A stretch of 64,000 nucleotides of DNA from JAYRSJ01 sp041920215. GTDB taxonomy: Bacteria > Pseudomonadota > Gammaproteobacteria > Burkholderiales > Burkholderiaceae_C. Every line of letters starts with the position of its first letter. Position 1 is the first letter of the stretch. A program made the position numbers and the translations under genes. Under the pieces are notes generated by a model. The model made no database searches. It saw nothing but the letters and a program-made list of their open reading frames with translations, and had not been told where the DNA came from. This document shows, piece by piece, positions 42,799 through 51,124 of the stretch. The stretch is from assembly GCA_041920215.1 (NCBI GenBank), contig JAYRSJ010000008.1, positions 1 to 64,000 of the forward strand, read 5' to 3'.

Positions 42799-44112
42799 TC
42801 AGGCCGCCCGGCGCAGCGCGCCGCGCAGGGTGTCGATCAGGCGGTCGATATGTTCGCGGCTGATGATCAGCGGCGGCGACAGCGCGACCGTATCGCCGGT
42901 GGTGCGTATCAGCACGCCCTGCTCGTAGCAGTCCAGGAAGATCGAGAAGGCGCGCTTGGCGGGCTCGCCGGGCAGCGAGGCCAGCTCGACGCCGCCGACC
43001 AGGCCCAGATTGCGGATGTCGATCACATGGGGCTCGCCCTTGAGCGAATGCAGAGCCTCGGCGAAATAGCCCTGCATCTCGGCCGCGCGGGTCAAGAGGC
43101 CCTCCTCGGCGTAGGTGTCCAGCGTGCCCAGCGCAGCGGCGCAGGCCAGCGGATGGGCCGAGTAGGTGTAGCCGTGGAAGAACTCGATCAGATGCTCGGG
43201 GCCATTCATGAAGGTGTCGTAGATACCTTGTTTGGCGAACACCGCCCCCATGGGCACGCAGCCATTGGTCAGGCCCTTGGCCACCGTCATCAGATCCGGC
43301 GTGACGCCGAAGGTCTGGGCACCGAAGGGATTGCCGGTGCGGCCGAAGCCGGTGATGACCTCGTCGAAGATCAAGAGAATGCCGTGCTTGTCGCAGATCT
43401 CGCGCAGGCGCTGCAGATAGCCCTGGGGCGGGATCAGCACGCCGGTGGAGCCGGCGATGGGCTCGACGATGACGGCGGCAATCGTCGAGGCATCGTGCAG
43501 TGCAATCAGGCGCTCCAGATCATCGGCGAACTCGACGCCATGCGCGGGCTGGCCCTTGGCAAAGGCGTTGCGCGCCGGATCGTGGGTGTGGCGGATATGG
43601 TCCACACCGCCCAGCATGGTGCCGAACATCTTGCGGTTGGCGACCATGCCGCCGACCGAGATGCCGCCGAAATTGACGCCGTGATAGCCGCGCTCGCGAC
43701 CGATCAGGCGGGTGCGCGCGCCTTCGCCGCGTACCCGGTGGTAGGCGATGGCCATCTTCAGCGCGGTCTCCACCGACTCGGAGCCCGAGTTGGTATAGAA
43801 GACCTTGTTGAGCCCCGGCGGGGTCAGCTCGACCAGGCGCTCGGCCAGTTCGAAGGCCTTGGGATGGGCCATCTGGAAGGGCGGGGCGAAGTCCAGTTCG
43901 GCCGCCTGACGCTGTATCGCCTCGACGATGCGGGGGCGGTTGTGGCCGGCATTGACGCACCACAGGCCGGCAATGCCGTCCAGCACCTGACGGCTCTTGT
44001 CATCGGTGAAGTACATGCCATCGGCGCGGGTCAGCAGGCGCGGTGCCTTCTTGAACTGGCGGTTGGCGGTGAAGGGCATCCAGTAGGCATCCATGGCACT
44101 GTTCCGGTTCAT
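42799..44112 (-). CDS. Omega-amino acid-pyruvate aminotransferase (class III)
   Basis: A 437-residue PLP aminotransferase of the beta-alanine/omega-amino-acid-pyruvate group. It has YWMPFTANRQFKKAPRLLTR, FYTNSGSESVETALKMAIAY, the PLP Asp in IFDEVITGFGRTGNPFG and the Lys in LMTVAKGLTNGCVPMGA. As the first gene of the putrescine cluster it probably removes the amino group of GABA (the PuuE/GabT step) using pyruvate. The start is ambiguous between ATG 44112 and ATG 44094; the frame itself extends to 44277 but that would run into the Lrp promoter region. Confidence 0.88.
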   Translation of the reverse strand: MNRNSAMDAYWMPFTANRQFKKAPRLLTRADGMYFTDDKSRQVLDGIAGLWCVNAGHNRPRIVEAIQRQAAELDFAPPFQMAHPKAFELAERLVELTPPGLNKVFYTNSGSESVETALKMAIAYHRVRGEGARTRLIGRERGYHGVNFGGISVGGMVANRKMFGTMLGGVDHIRHTHDPARNAFAKGQPAHGVEFADDLERLIALHDASTIAAVIVEPIAGSTGVLIPPQGYLQRLREICDKHGILLIFDEVITGFGRTGNPFGAQTFGVTPDLMTVAKGLTNGCVPMGAVFAKQGIYDTFMNGPEHLIEFFHGYTYSAHPLACAAALGTLDTYAEEGLLTRAAEMQGYFAEALHSLKGEPHVIDIRNLGLVGGVELASLPGEPAKRAFSIFLDCYEQGVLIRTTGDTVALSPPLIISREHIDRLIDTLRGALRRAA

Positions 44113-44231
44113 CGTGAGGTTGCTCGCGGCATTCTTGGCAGGGCGAGGCGCTGCAATTGCTAACCTACCCAGTCTATTGACAGCGGCGCGCAATGTGCTT
44201 GCGCTTTGCGCCGGGGCAAACCCGAGGTTTT

Positions 44232-44275
44232 GCAATTTCCTGCGATAGGATGATCGCCTACTCGCAGAAAATTCC
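44232..44275. promoter_or_regulatory. Long dyad in front of the Lrp/AsnC gene, probable operator
   Basis: Inverted arms 44232-44245 (GCAATTTCCTGCGA) and 44262-44275 (TCGCAGAAAATTCC) match at 12 of 14 positions, with 16 nt between. The arms are spaced by about three helical turns centre to centre, as expected for an Lrp-family octamer. The right arm ends 4 nt before the regulator ATG, so binding would block its own expression; the divergent aminotransferase start is about 120 bp away. Confidence 0.55.
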
Positions 44276-44279
44276 ATTT

Positions 44280-44750
44280 ATGAGTTCAGAAGTGCAACTG
44301 GATGCGATCGACCGGGCCATCCTGAATGCCTTGCAGAAGGATGGGCGGCTCTCCAATGTCGAGCTGGCGCGGGCGGTGCATCTGAGCCCCTCGGCCTGCC
44401 TGCGGCGGGTCAAGCAGCTGGAGGACAGTGGGGTGATCGCCGGCTATGTGGCCCTGGTGAACCCCAAGGCCGTCGGCAAGCAGGGCACCAGCTACACCAT
44501 CATCAATCTGGAGCGCATGACCAGCGCTGCCCTGGCTGCCTTCGAGCAAGCGGTGCAGGCCAGCCCCGACATCCTCGACTGCTTCTATGTGGCGGGCACC
44601 AACGACTATGTGATCCGCTTTGCCTACAAGGATGCCGAGGATCTGGAGCGCTTCCACACCCATGTGCTGATGCAGCTGCCCGAGGTGGCTCGCAGCAACA
44701 GCATGCTGGTGCTGCGCACCATCAAGAAGACGACGGCGTTCGAGCTCTGA
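44280..44750 (+). CDS. Lrp/AsnC-family transcriptional regulator
   Basis: A 156-residue regulator with an N-terminal helix-turn-helix (LDAIDRAILNALQKDGRLSN, VELARAVHLSPSACLRRVKQ, about residues 6-45) and a C-terminal RAM effector domain (DILDCFYVAGTNDYVIRFAY). ATG 44280 is chosen because the dyad ends just before it. It is divergent from the putrescine cluster, which suggests it controls that cluster; the effector may be an amine or amino acid. Its 3' end overlaps the EamA gene on the other strand by 29 nt. Confidence 0.93.
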   Translation: MSSEVQLDAIDRAILNALQKDGRLSNVELARAVHLSPSACLRRVKQLEDSGVIAGYVALVNPKAVGKQGTSYTIINLERMTSAALAAFEQAVQASPDILDCFYVAGTNDYVIRFAYKDAEDLERFHTHVLMQLPEVARSNSMLVLRTIKKTTAFEL

Positions 44751-45630
44751 GCATCTGCCACATCGGCATCAGCTGCACCAGCAGCATGCTGGCCAGGATC
44801 AGGCCGCAGCCCAGCAGGCCGGCGCTGTTGAGGCGATCTCCCATCAGCCAGTAGCCGAACAGCGCAGCGAACAGGGTCTCGGAGGAGAGGATGATGGCGG
44901 CGTCGGCCGCATGTGCGTAGCGCTGGGCCACGACCTGGGCGGTAAAGGCCACGCCCACCGACATCACGCCGGTATAGAGAATTGGCAGCGCTGCGGCCTG
45001 CAGGCCGGCCCAGCTCAGCGGCTCGAAGACCAGGGCCCAGACCAGCGCGGCCAGGCCGCAGAAGAGGAATTGGCCGCCGGCCACCAGAAAGGGGGCGTGC
45101 ATGCGGTCGGCCACGCGGCCGACCAGCAGCACATGCAGGGCCCAGGGCAGGGCCGAGCCTATGACCCAGAGATCGCCCACGCCGATCTTCAACTCATGCG
45201 CACCTGAAAGCAAAAAGGCGCCGACCAGGCAGGCCATGCCACCCGGCCAGACCGACCAATGCGGCAGGTGACGCAGCAGCAGCCAGCCCAGCACCGGCAC
45301 CAGGGGCACATACAGCGCGGTCAGGAAGCCGGCATTGGTGACCGTGGTCGAGACGATACCGATCTGCTGCATCGCGGCGCCCAGCAGCAGCAGGCCGCCC
45401 AGTCCGGCGATCTTGCCGCCGTCACTGTGCTTGAGCGGCCTCTGCTTGCGCGCGAGGCTGCGCCACTCCAGCCACATCAGCGGCGCGACGACCAGGGCGC
45501 CGACCAGAAAGCGCACGCCGGTGAAGGCCATGGGGCCGATATCGTTCATGCCATGGCTTTGGGCCACAAAGGCCGAACCCCAGATCAGGGCGATCAGAAC
45601 GAGCAGCAGATTGGCTTGGATGCGGGACAC
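44722..45630 (-). CDS. EamA/DMT-family inner-membrane transporter
   Basis: About 302 residues with ten predicted helices in two EamA repeats (LLLVLIALIWGSAFVAQSHG; then GVGDLWVIGSALPWALHVLL and SSETLFAALFGYWLMGDRLN). DMT carriers usually export amino acids or metabolites. The start is uncertain: GTG 45630 or 45636 is likely, because an upstream TTG at 45651 lies inside a terminator hairpin. Substrate unknown. Confidence 0.88.
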   Translation of the reverse strand: MSRIQANLLLVLIALIWGSAFVAQSHGMNDIGPMAFTGVRFLVGALVVAPLMWLEWRSLARKQRPLKHSDGGKIAGLGGLLLLGAAMQQIGIVSTTVTNAGFLTALYVPLVPVLGWLLLRHLPHWSVWPGGMACLVGAFLLSGAHELKIGVGDLWVIGSALPWALHVLLVGRVADRMHAPFLVAGGQFLFCGLAALVWALVFEPLSWAGLQAAALPILYTGVMSVGVAFTAQVVAQRYAHAADAAIILSSETLFAALFGYWLMGDRLNSAGLLGCGLILASMLLVQLMPMWQMLRARTPSSS

Positions 45631-45641
45631 ACGCACTTCTT

Positions 45642-45676
45642 GAAAAGACAAAGGGCGGCATCATAAGCCGCCCTTT
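45642..45676 (-). terminator. Intrinsic terminator after the Bax-inhibitor-1 gene
   Basis: A 10-bp perfect stem (AAAGGGCGGC/GCCGCCCTTT) with a 7-nt loop is followed on the minus strand by GTCTTTTC. It ends about 12 nt before the likely EamA start. Confidence 0.8.
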
Positions 45677-45730
45677 GTTTGGGGCTGAGAACAGGCGCCG
45701 CGGCAAGCGGCGCCCGTGCAGCGCGCAGAC

Positions 45731-46417
45731 TCAGTCGTTGTTGCCGCCGAAGATGCCCAGCAGTGCCAGCAGGGACTGGAACACGTTGTAGATGCTGAGG
45801 TAGACACCCAGCGTGGCACTGATGTAGTTGGTCTCCAGGCCGTCCTGAACCCGCTTCAGGTCGTAGAGGATGAAGGCCGAAAAGATGCCGATGCACAGCA
45901 CCGACAGCGTAATCATCAGCGCGCTGGACTGCAGGAAGAAGTTCGCGATGCCAGCGACCAGCACCATGATCATGCCGATGAACAGGAACTTGCCCATATT
46001 CGTCAGGTCACGCTTGATCACCGAGGACAGGCTGGCCATGCCCAGGAAGATCACACCGGTGCCGGCGAAGGCCGTCATGATCAGGCTGGCGCCGTTGGAC
46101 AGGCCCAGCACCACACCGATCAGGCGCGACAGCATCACGCCCATGAAGAAGGTGAAGGCCAGCAGCACCGGCACGCCGGCGGCCGAGTTCTTGGTCTTCT
46201 CGATGGCGAACATGAAGCCGAAGGCGCCGGCCAGGAAGACGATCATGCTGATGCCCGGTGTCATCGCACGGGCGATGCCGGTGCTGACACCCAGCCAGGC
46301 GCCCAGCACGGTAGGCACCATGGACAGGGCCAGCAGCCAGTAGGTATTGCGCAGCACGCGATTGCGCTGGCCCTGGAGGGCCGAGCTGCTGCCAAAGGTT
46401 TGGACGGTTTGGTTCAT
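45731..46417 (-). CDS. Bax inhibitor-1/YccA-family membrane protein
   Basis: A 228-residue protein with seven transmembrane helices. The family features are NTYWLLALSMVPTVLGAWLG, the inner segments FMGVMLSRLIG and TGVIFLGM, and the C-terminal SAFILYDLKRVQDG followed by YISATLGVYLSIYNVFQSLL. The buried acidic pair in the last helices is the pH/Ca2+ leak site of BI-1 proteins. YccA interacts with the FtsH protease in E. coli; the role here is unproven. ATG 46417. Confidence 0.93.
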   Translation of the reverse strand: MNQTVQTFGSSSALQGQRNRVLRNTYWLLALSMVPTVLGAWLGVSTGIARAMTPGISMIVFLAGAFGFMFAIEKTKNSAAGVPVLLAFTFFMGVMLSRLIGVVLGLSNGASLIMTAFAGTGVIFLGMASLSSVIKRDLTNMGKFLFIGMIMVLVAGIANFFLQSSALMITLSVLCIGIFSAFILYDLKRVQDGLETNYISATLGVYLSIYNVFQSLLALLGIFGGNND

Positions 46418-46532
46418 GGCGATAGGTCCCTTTGCAAAGACGCTGAGTAAATGGGTACGAGGGGGCGGATTTCAAGCCCGCGGATGAAATGGGCGGTGCA
46501 GGCAGGCGGGGGCCTGCTGCTGGCCGGCGATG

Positions 46533-46889
46533 TCAGTGGCCTTGCCGCGGCGGCCTTTGCAGGCCTTCCAGATAGGGCGCGGCATGGCCGCGCGACGCGG
46601 GATCGGGCAGGGCTTCGATCAGCGCGGCGTCTGACCAGGCCAGGGCAGGCAGTTCCAAGGCTTCGGGCAGCTCGACCGCCATCTCAGCGCTGCTGGTCTC
46701 GGCAGCGGGCGCTGCGGGGACGGCCTCGTCAGCGCTGCCGAAATCGGCATGGGACATGACGCCGGGTGTCGCGTCAGCCACACAAGCCGCAGCCGTCTCC
46801 AGGCCTGCGCCCAGGGCTGGCAGGCTGGCGCCGCTGGCGATCGCCAGCAGGAGCGCATGCAGCAAGACCAGGATGCGGCGTATCAACAT
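46533..46889 (-). CDS. Small exported acidic protein, unknown
   Basis: A 118-residue frame with a clear signal peptide (MLIRRILVLLHALLLAIASG, then ASLPALGA). An Ala/Glu/Asp-rich mature part has no recognisable domain, and two of the acidic blocks (AEMAVELPEALELPALAW) are low in complexity. It lies between the Bax-inhibitor gene and the DUF455 gene on the same strand. The signal peptide supports a real gene, but this could be a lineage-specific frame. Confidence 0.55.
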   Translation of the reverse strand: MLIRRILVLLHALLLAIASGASLPALGAGLETAAACVADATPGVMSHADFGSADEAVPAAPAAETSSAEMAVELPEALELPALAWSDAALIEALPDPASRGHAAPYLEGLQRPPRQGH

Positions 46890-46931
46890 GCTGCTAGTTT
46901 AGCGGCTGTCGGCGGCAATGCAGGCGAGTGC

Positions 46932-47726
46932 TCAGAACTCGGCCTGCAGATAGGCCAGCTCCTCGGCGCTGAAGCCGGCGGCCCCCCGTGCTGCCAGGTT
47001 GAAGGGCGGGCGCAGGCGCGGCGCCTCATATTGCTTGACCAGCTGCGGATAAAGGCTGATCGCATCCAGGCCGCGCTCGCGGCAGAGCTGGCGGTACCAG
47101 CGATTGCCGATCTCCACATGGCCGATCTCGTCGCGCAGGATGATGTCCAGGATCTCGACGGCCCGCGTGTCGCCGGCCCGGCTCAGCTTGGCCTGCAGCG
47201 GCGGCGTGGCGTCCAGCCCGCGCGCCTCCAGCGTGCGCGGCACCAGGGCCATGCGGGCCAGCACGTCGCCGGCGGTGCGCTCGGCCATGGTCCACAGCCC
47301 GTCATGCGCGTCGAAATCGCCGTAGTCGCGTCCCAGGCCCTGCAGATGCTCGCGCAGCAGGCCGAAGTGCAGGGCCTCCTCGCTGGCGACCTGCAGCCAG
47401 TCCAGGTAGTAGTCGAGTGGCATGTCGGCGAAGCGCCAGACCGCATCCAGCGCCAGATTGATCGCATTGAACTCGATATGCGCAATCGCATGCAGCAGCG
47501 CCGCGCGGCCCTCCACGGTGAAGGGGCTGCGTTTGGGTACCTGCAGCGTGGGCACCAGCAGCGGCCGCAGCGGCCGGCCAGGCACACCGGCTGGCCGCTC
47601 GATCTGGGCCTGCCTGTCGAGCTTCAGGCCCTGACGGGCCGCCAGATAGAGCTGGCGTGCGGCGGCGGCTTTCTCGCTGGGGTCTGTCTGGCACAAGACC
47701 TCCAGCGCGCGGGTTCGAGCTTCCAT
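46932..47726 (-). CDS. DUF455 family ferritin-like protein
   Basis: A 264-residue helical protein of the DUF455 group. Metal-ligand motifs of a ferritin-like four-helix bundle are visible: AIAHIEFNAINLALDAVWRF, QVASEEALHFGLLREHLQGL and ILRDEIGHVEIGNRWYRQLC. The E-x-x-H pairs suggest a di-iron centre. The family has no settled biochemical role. ATG 47726 is 49 bp from the divergent carbonic-anhydrase start. Confidence 0.88.
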   Translation of the reverse strand: MEARTRALEVLCQTDPSEKAAAARQLYLAARQGLKLDRQAQIERPAGVPGRPLRPLLVPTLQVPKRSPFTVEGRAALLHAIAHIEFNAINLALDAVWRFADMPLDYYLDWLQVASEEALHFGLLREHLQGLGRDYGDFDAHDGLWTMAERTAGDVLARMALVPRTLEARGLDATPPLQAKLSRAGDTRAVEILDIILRDEIGHVEIGNRWYRQLCRERGLDAISLYPQLVKQYEAPRLRPPFNLAARGAAGFSAEELAYLQAEF

Positions 47727-47775
47727 CCCTAGAATTATGGCTTTGCACAGCGGCTGGCCCGCCCCGGAGAGATCA

Positions 47776-48303
47776 ATGGCTGTTTATCAACTGGGCGAGC
47801 ATCGGCCCGATATCGCGGAGTCGGCCTGGGTGGCCGAAAGTGCCCAGGTCATCGGACGTGTCACGCTGGGCGAGCAGGTGAGCGTCTGGTTCAACGCGGT
47901 GCTGCGGGGCGACAGCGAGCAGCTGAGCATCGGCGACGGCTGCAATATTCAGGATGGTTCGGTACTGCATGCCGATACCGGCTTCCCCTTGCGCCTGGCC
48001 GAGAACGTCACCGTCGGACATCAGGTAATGCTGCACGGCTGCACCGTGGGCGAGAACTCCCTGATCGGGATTGGCGCCATCGTGCTCAACGGCGCACGCA
48101 TCGGCAAGAACTGTCTGGTCGGCGCGGGTGCGCTGGTGACCGAGGGCAAGGAGTTTCCCGACGGCTCGCTGATCGTCGGCAGCCCGGCCAAGGTGCTGCG
48201 GGAGCTGAGTCCGCAACAGATCGAGGGTCTGCGTGCCAGTGCTGTCCATTACATGAGCAATGCGGCCCGGTATGCGGCCGAACTGAAGAAGATCAAGGCA
48301 TGA
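47776..48303 (+). CDS. Gamma-class carbonic anhydrase-like protein
   Basis: A 175-residue left-handed beta-helix protein with hexapeptide repeats. It keeps the gamma-CA region NIQDGSVLHADTGFPLRLAE, then TVGHQVMLHGCTVGENSLIG with the metal histidines. These proteins (YrdA/PaaY-like) bind zinc or iron and may hydrate CO2 or act on CoA esters. GGAGA lies 5 nt before ATG 47776. It overlaps hslO by 4 nt (ATGA). Confidence 0.92.
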   Translation: MAVYQLGEHRPDIAESAWVAESAQVIGRVTLGEQVSVWFNAVLRGDSEQLSIGDGCNIQDGSVLHADTGFPLRLAENVTVGHQVMLHGCTVGENSLIGIGAIVLNGARIGKNCLVGAGALVTEGKEFPDGSLIVGSPAKVLRELSPQQIEGLRASAVHYMSNAARYAAELKKIKA

Positions 48304-49271
48304 GCGAGCTCCACAAGTTTGTGTTTGAAGGTCTGCCGGTGCGCGGCATGCTGGTGCGTCTCAGCGAGGGCTGGCAGGAGGCTTTGCGACGCCGCGAGGC
48401 GGGTCGCGGTGCCCATCCCCCTGAGCTGCGCGCGCTGCTGGGCGAGATGGCCGCGGCGGCGGTGCTGATGCAGAGCAATATCAAGTTCAATGGCGCCCTG
48501 GTGCTGCAGATCTTCGGCGACGGCCCGGTCAAGCTGGCGGTGGCCGAGGCCCAGCCGGACCTGAGCTTCCGCTGCACCGCCAAGCTGGTCGGCGAACTGC
48601 CGACCGGTGCCGGCCTGGAGGCCATGGTCAATGCCCATGGCCAGGGGCGCTGTGCCATCACGCTGGATCCGAAGGACAAGTTGCCGGGCCAGCAGCCCTA
48701 CCAGGGCGTGGTGCCGCTGCATGGCGATCAGCGCGAGCCGCTGCACAAGCTCTCCGAGGTGCTGGAGCATTACATGCTGCAGTCCGAGCAACTGGATACC
48801 AAGCTGGTGCTGGCCGCCAATGACCAGATGGCGGCGGGCCTGCTGATCCAGCGCCTGCCCATGGAGGGCGAGGCCAATCTGGCAGGTGCGCGCAACGAAG
48901 ACGATATCGGCCTGTCCGATGCCTTCAACCGCATCAGCATGCTGGCCAGCACGCTGACGCCGGAGGAGCTGCTGGGGCTGGACGCGGATACCGTGCTGCG
49001 CCGCCTGTTCTGGGAGGAGACGCTGCGCCGTTTCGAGCCGCTGCAGGGTGAGACCGGGCCCCGCTTTGCCTGCAGCTGCTCGCGCGAGCGCGTCGGCGGC
49101 ATGCTCAAGGGCCTGGGCCGCGAGGAGATTGACGCGGTGATCGCCGAGCGCGGCGAGGTCGAGGTGGGCTGCGAGTTCTGCGGCCTGCAATACCGCTATG
49201 ACGCGGTCGACGTGGCCGAGCTCTTCCGCACCGGCCAGCAGCAGCCGAGCAGCAACACGACCCTGCAGTAG
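48300..49271 (+). CDS. hslO: Redox-regulated chaperone Hsp33
   Basis: A 323-residue holdase switched on by oxidation. The N-terminal substrate domain has KFVFEGLPVRGMLVRLSEGW and NGALVLQIFGDGPVKLAVAE. The C-terminal zinc-thiolate centre is complete, CSC near residue 258 and CEFC near residue 292. It is coupled to the upstream carbonic anhydrase gene by overlapping start and stop. Confidence 0.95.
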   Translation: MSELHKFVFEGLPVRGMLVRLSEGWQEALRRREAGRGAHPPELRALLGEMAAAAVLMQSNIKFNGALVLQIFGDGPVKLAVAEAQPDLSFRCTAKLVGELPTGAGLEAMVNAHGQGRCAITLDPKDKLPGQQPYQGVVPLHGDQREPLHKLSEVLEHYMLQSEQLDTKLVLAANDQMAAGLLIQRLPMEGEANLAGARNEDDIGLSDAFNRISMLASTLTPEELLGLDADTVLRRLFWEETLRRFEPLQGETGPRFACSCSRERVGGMLKGLGREEIDAVIAERGEVEVGCEFCGLQYRYDAVDVAELFRTGQQQPSSNTTLQ

Positions 49272-49302
49272 CAGACGGCCGCCTTGCTGCGGCGACCAGC
49301 GT

Positions 49303-50970
49303 TCAGTTCAGACGCTGCACCCGGTCCAGCGCTGGCGGCACGATATCGGCCTGGGTGCTCAGATAGCGCTCCAGCGCGTCCAGATCCATGATGCCGGTGC
49401 GTGCGTTCTTGCCCTCGGTCAGCACGCGGAAACCGTCGCCGCCGCTGGCAATGAAGCTGTTGACGGTGACCCGGTAGCTGGCCTGGGGGTCAAGTGTTTG
49501 GCCGTGGAGCTTGAGGCTCTCCGGCAGCACCCGGGCACCCAGCGGCCGCTTGGCATCCCATGTGTAGCTGAAGCCCTTGGATACCTGCAGGAAGATGCCG
49601 CGCACATCCGCACTGCGCCATTGCTGTTCCAGCAGGCGGCGTATCTGCTCGCCGCTGAGGCTCAGCGTGACCAGATTGTTGTAGAAGGGCTGGACCGCAA
49701 AGGCGTCGGCGTAGCTAACTTCCCCATTGCTGGTGCGATTGAGCGCCGCACGCACCCCGCCGGCGTTCATCAGCGCGATCACCGCAGCACCGTCCTCGGG
49801 TCTGGCGGTGGCGGCCAGCTGGGCGTCGGCGATCAGCTGGCCCATGGGCATGGCGCCGGCGCTGTCGGTCTCGCGCGAGATGCTGGCCGCGATGCGACCG
49901 ACCACCCGGCGGGCCAGCGGCTCGGCCAGCTTTTCGTAGCCGGCGATCAGGGCGGTCTGGACCGGGTCCTTGGCAAAGCTGTCGGTGCGTACGATCAGAT
50001 TGTTGGCCTGGCTGCGGAGGACATCGCCGGTCTTGCGATCCAGCTGCAGATCGATCTCGGTGACGATGGTGCCGTACTTGTCGCCGCTGGTGACCAGGCG
50101 GCCGTCGATATTGCACTGGTAGGCACGGTGGGTATGGCCTGTCACGACCAGGTCAACGGCCTTGTCGAGCTTCTTGACGATGTCGACGATGGGGCCGGAG
50201 ATGCCGGGGCATTCGTTGTAGTCACCGGTGGGATAGCCGCCCTCGTGGATCAGCACCGCGATCGCCTCAATGCCCTGGGCACGCAGCTCGGGCACCAGCT
50301 TGTTGACGGTCTCGGCCTCATCATCGAAGCGCAGCCCTGCAACCCCGCTGGGGGTGACGATCTCGGGGGTACCCTTCAGGGTCAGGCCGATGAAGGCCAT
50401 CGGCACCCCATCGAAGCGTTTGACGTGGTAGGCCGGCAGCACGGTCTTGCCGGTCTTGCTGTCCCAGGTGCTGGCGGCCAGATACTGGAACTTGGCGCCC
50501 TTGAACTGGGTCGGGCCTTTGCAGCCGTTCTTGGGATGACAGCCGCCATACTGCTTGCGCAGCAGCTCGGCGATGCCGGCGTCGAACTCGTGGTTGCCCA
50601 CCGCAGCCACCTCCAGCCCCATCAGGCTGAGCGACTCGATGGTGGGTTCATCGTAGAACAGCGCCGACAACAAAGGACTGCCGCCGATCAGATCGCCGGC
50701 CGCGACGAAGATGTGGTTGGAATTCTTCTGCATCAGGCTGCGCGCAGCCGTGGCCAGGTGCTCGGCCCCGCCCGCGGCGACGGTCAGGGTCTTGGCCGGA
50801 TCGGCCGGGTCCTTGATGCGTATGCCACCGGCCGAGGGCTTCAGATTGCCGTGGAAATCGTTGATCGCCAGCACCTTCACGGCCACCGGTCCGCTCGGTG
50901 CGGGCGTCAGCTGGGCGCAGCCCGCCAGGGCCAGGGCGGTGAGCAGCAGGGGTAGGGCAGGCTTGATCAT
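49303..50970 (-). CDS. Exported 5'-nucleotidase / bifunctional metallophosphatase (UshA/NadN-like)
   Basis: A 555-residue lipoprotein-type enzyme (signal LPLLLTALALAGC). The calcineurin-like metallophosphatase domain shows VLAINDFHGNLKP, GDLIGGSPLLSALFYDEP, AVGNHEFDAGIAEL and VTGHTHRAY. The C-terminal 5'-nucleotidase domain has GGVRAALNRTSNGEVSYADA and VNSFIASGGDGFRVL. It would dephosphorylate nucleotides, or NMN/NAD, outside the cytosol. ATG 50970 is chosen; the frame extends upstream over the promoter. The copy of the nucleoside-operon operator in its promoter and the pnuC/NadR-like genes nearby point to nucleotide and NAD salvage. Confidence 0.92.
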   Translation of the reverse strand: MIKPALPLLLTALALAGCAQLTPAPSGPVAVKVLAINDFHGNLKPSAGGIRIKDPADPAKTLTVAAGGAEHLATAARSLMQKNSNHIFVAAGDLIGGSPLLSALFYDEPTIESLSLMGLEVAAVGNHEFDAGIAELLRKQYGGCHPKNGCKGPTQFKGAKFQYLAASTWDSKTGKTVLPAYHVKRFDGVPMAFIGLTLKGTPEIVTPSGVAGLRFDDEAETVNKLVPELRAQGIEAIAVLIHEGGYPTGDYNECPGISGPIVDIVKKLDKAVDLVVTGHTHRAYQCNIDGRLVTSGDKYGTIVTEIDLQLDRKTGDVLRSQANNLIVRTDSFAKDPVQTALIAGYEKLAEPLARRVVGRIAASISRETDSAGAMPMGQLIADAQLAATARPEDGAAVIALMNAGGVRAALNRTSNGEVSYADAFAVQPFYNNLVTLSLSGEQIRRLLEQQWRSADVRGIFLQVSKGFSYTWDAKRPLGARVLPESLKLHGQTLDPQASYRVTVNSFIASGGDGFRVLTEGKNARTGIMDLDALERYLSTQADIVPPALDRVQRLN

Positions 50971-51014
50971 GGGATGTCCGGTAAGGCTGGATGGCTGAGG
51001 CGCGCGGCTCGATG

Positions 51015-51063
51015 GCAAACGTTTGCAGCTGCAAGTGTCACAGCGCTCAGGGCCGGGCGTCAA
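51015..51063 (-). promoter_or_regulatory. Candidate promoter and LacI-family operator of the 5'-nucleotidase gene
   Basis: On the minus strand TTGACG (51058-51063) could be a -35, with TGACAC (51035-51040) as a weak -10 after 17 bp. Eight nt further is the perfect palindrome GCAAACGTTTGC (51015-51026), identical to the one before the LacI-regulator gene. Its distance to the -10 (8 nt against 9 nt) is almost the same at both loci, which supports a shared repressor. Confidence 0.65.
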
Positions 51064-51124
51064 GACGGATTCTTGCCAAGGGTCGCATGCGTCGCTCCGT
51101 CATGCGCTTGTCATCGTTCGGCGG

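Noticed and set aside
44176..44181. TTGACA as a -35 for the Lrp gene
   Set aside because: No -10 at 16-18 bp; the following DNA is GC-rich.
42799..44277. Longer start for the omega-aminotransferase
   Set aside because: The additional 55 residues are basic and non-homologous and would place the start inside the dyad of the divergent Lrp gene.
49278..49293. GC hairpin between hslO and the 5'-nucleotidase gene
   Set aside because: Only a 5-bp stem and no U-run on either strand; too weak to call a terminator.
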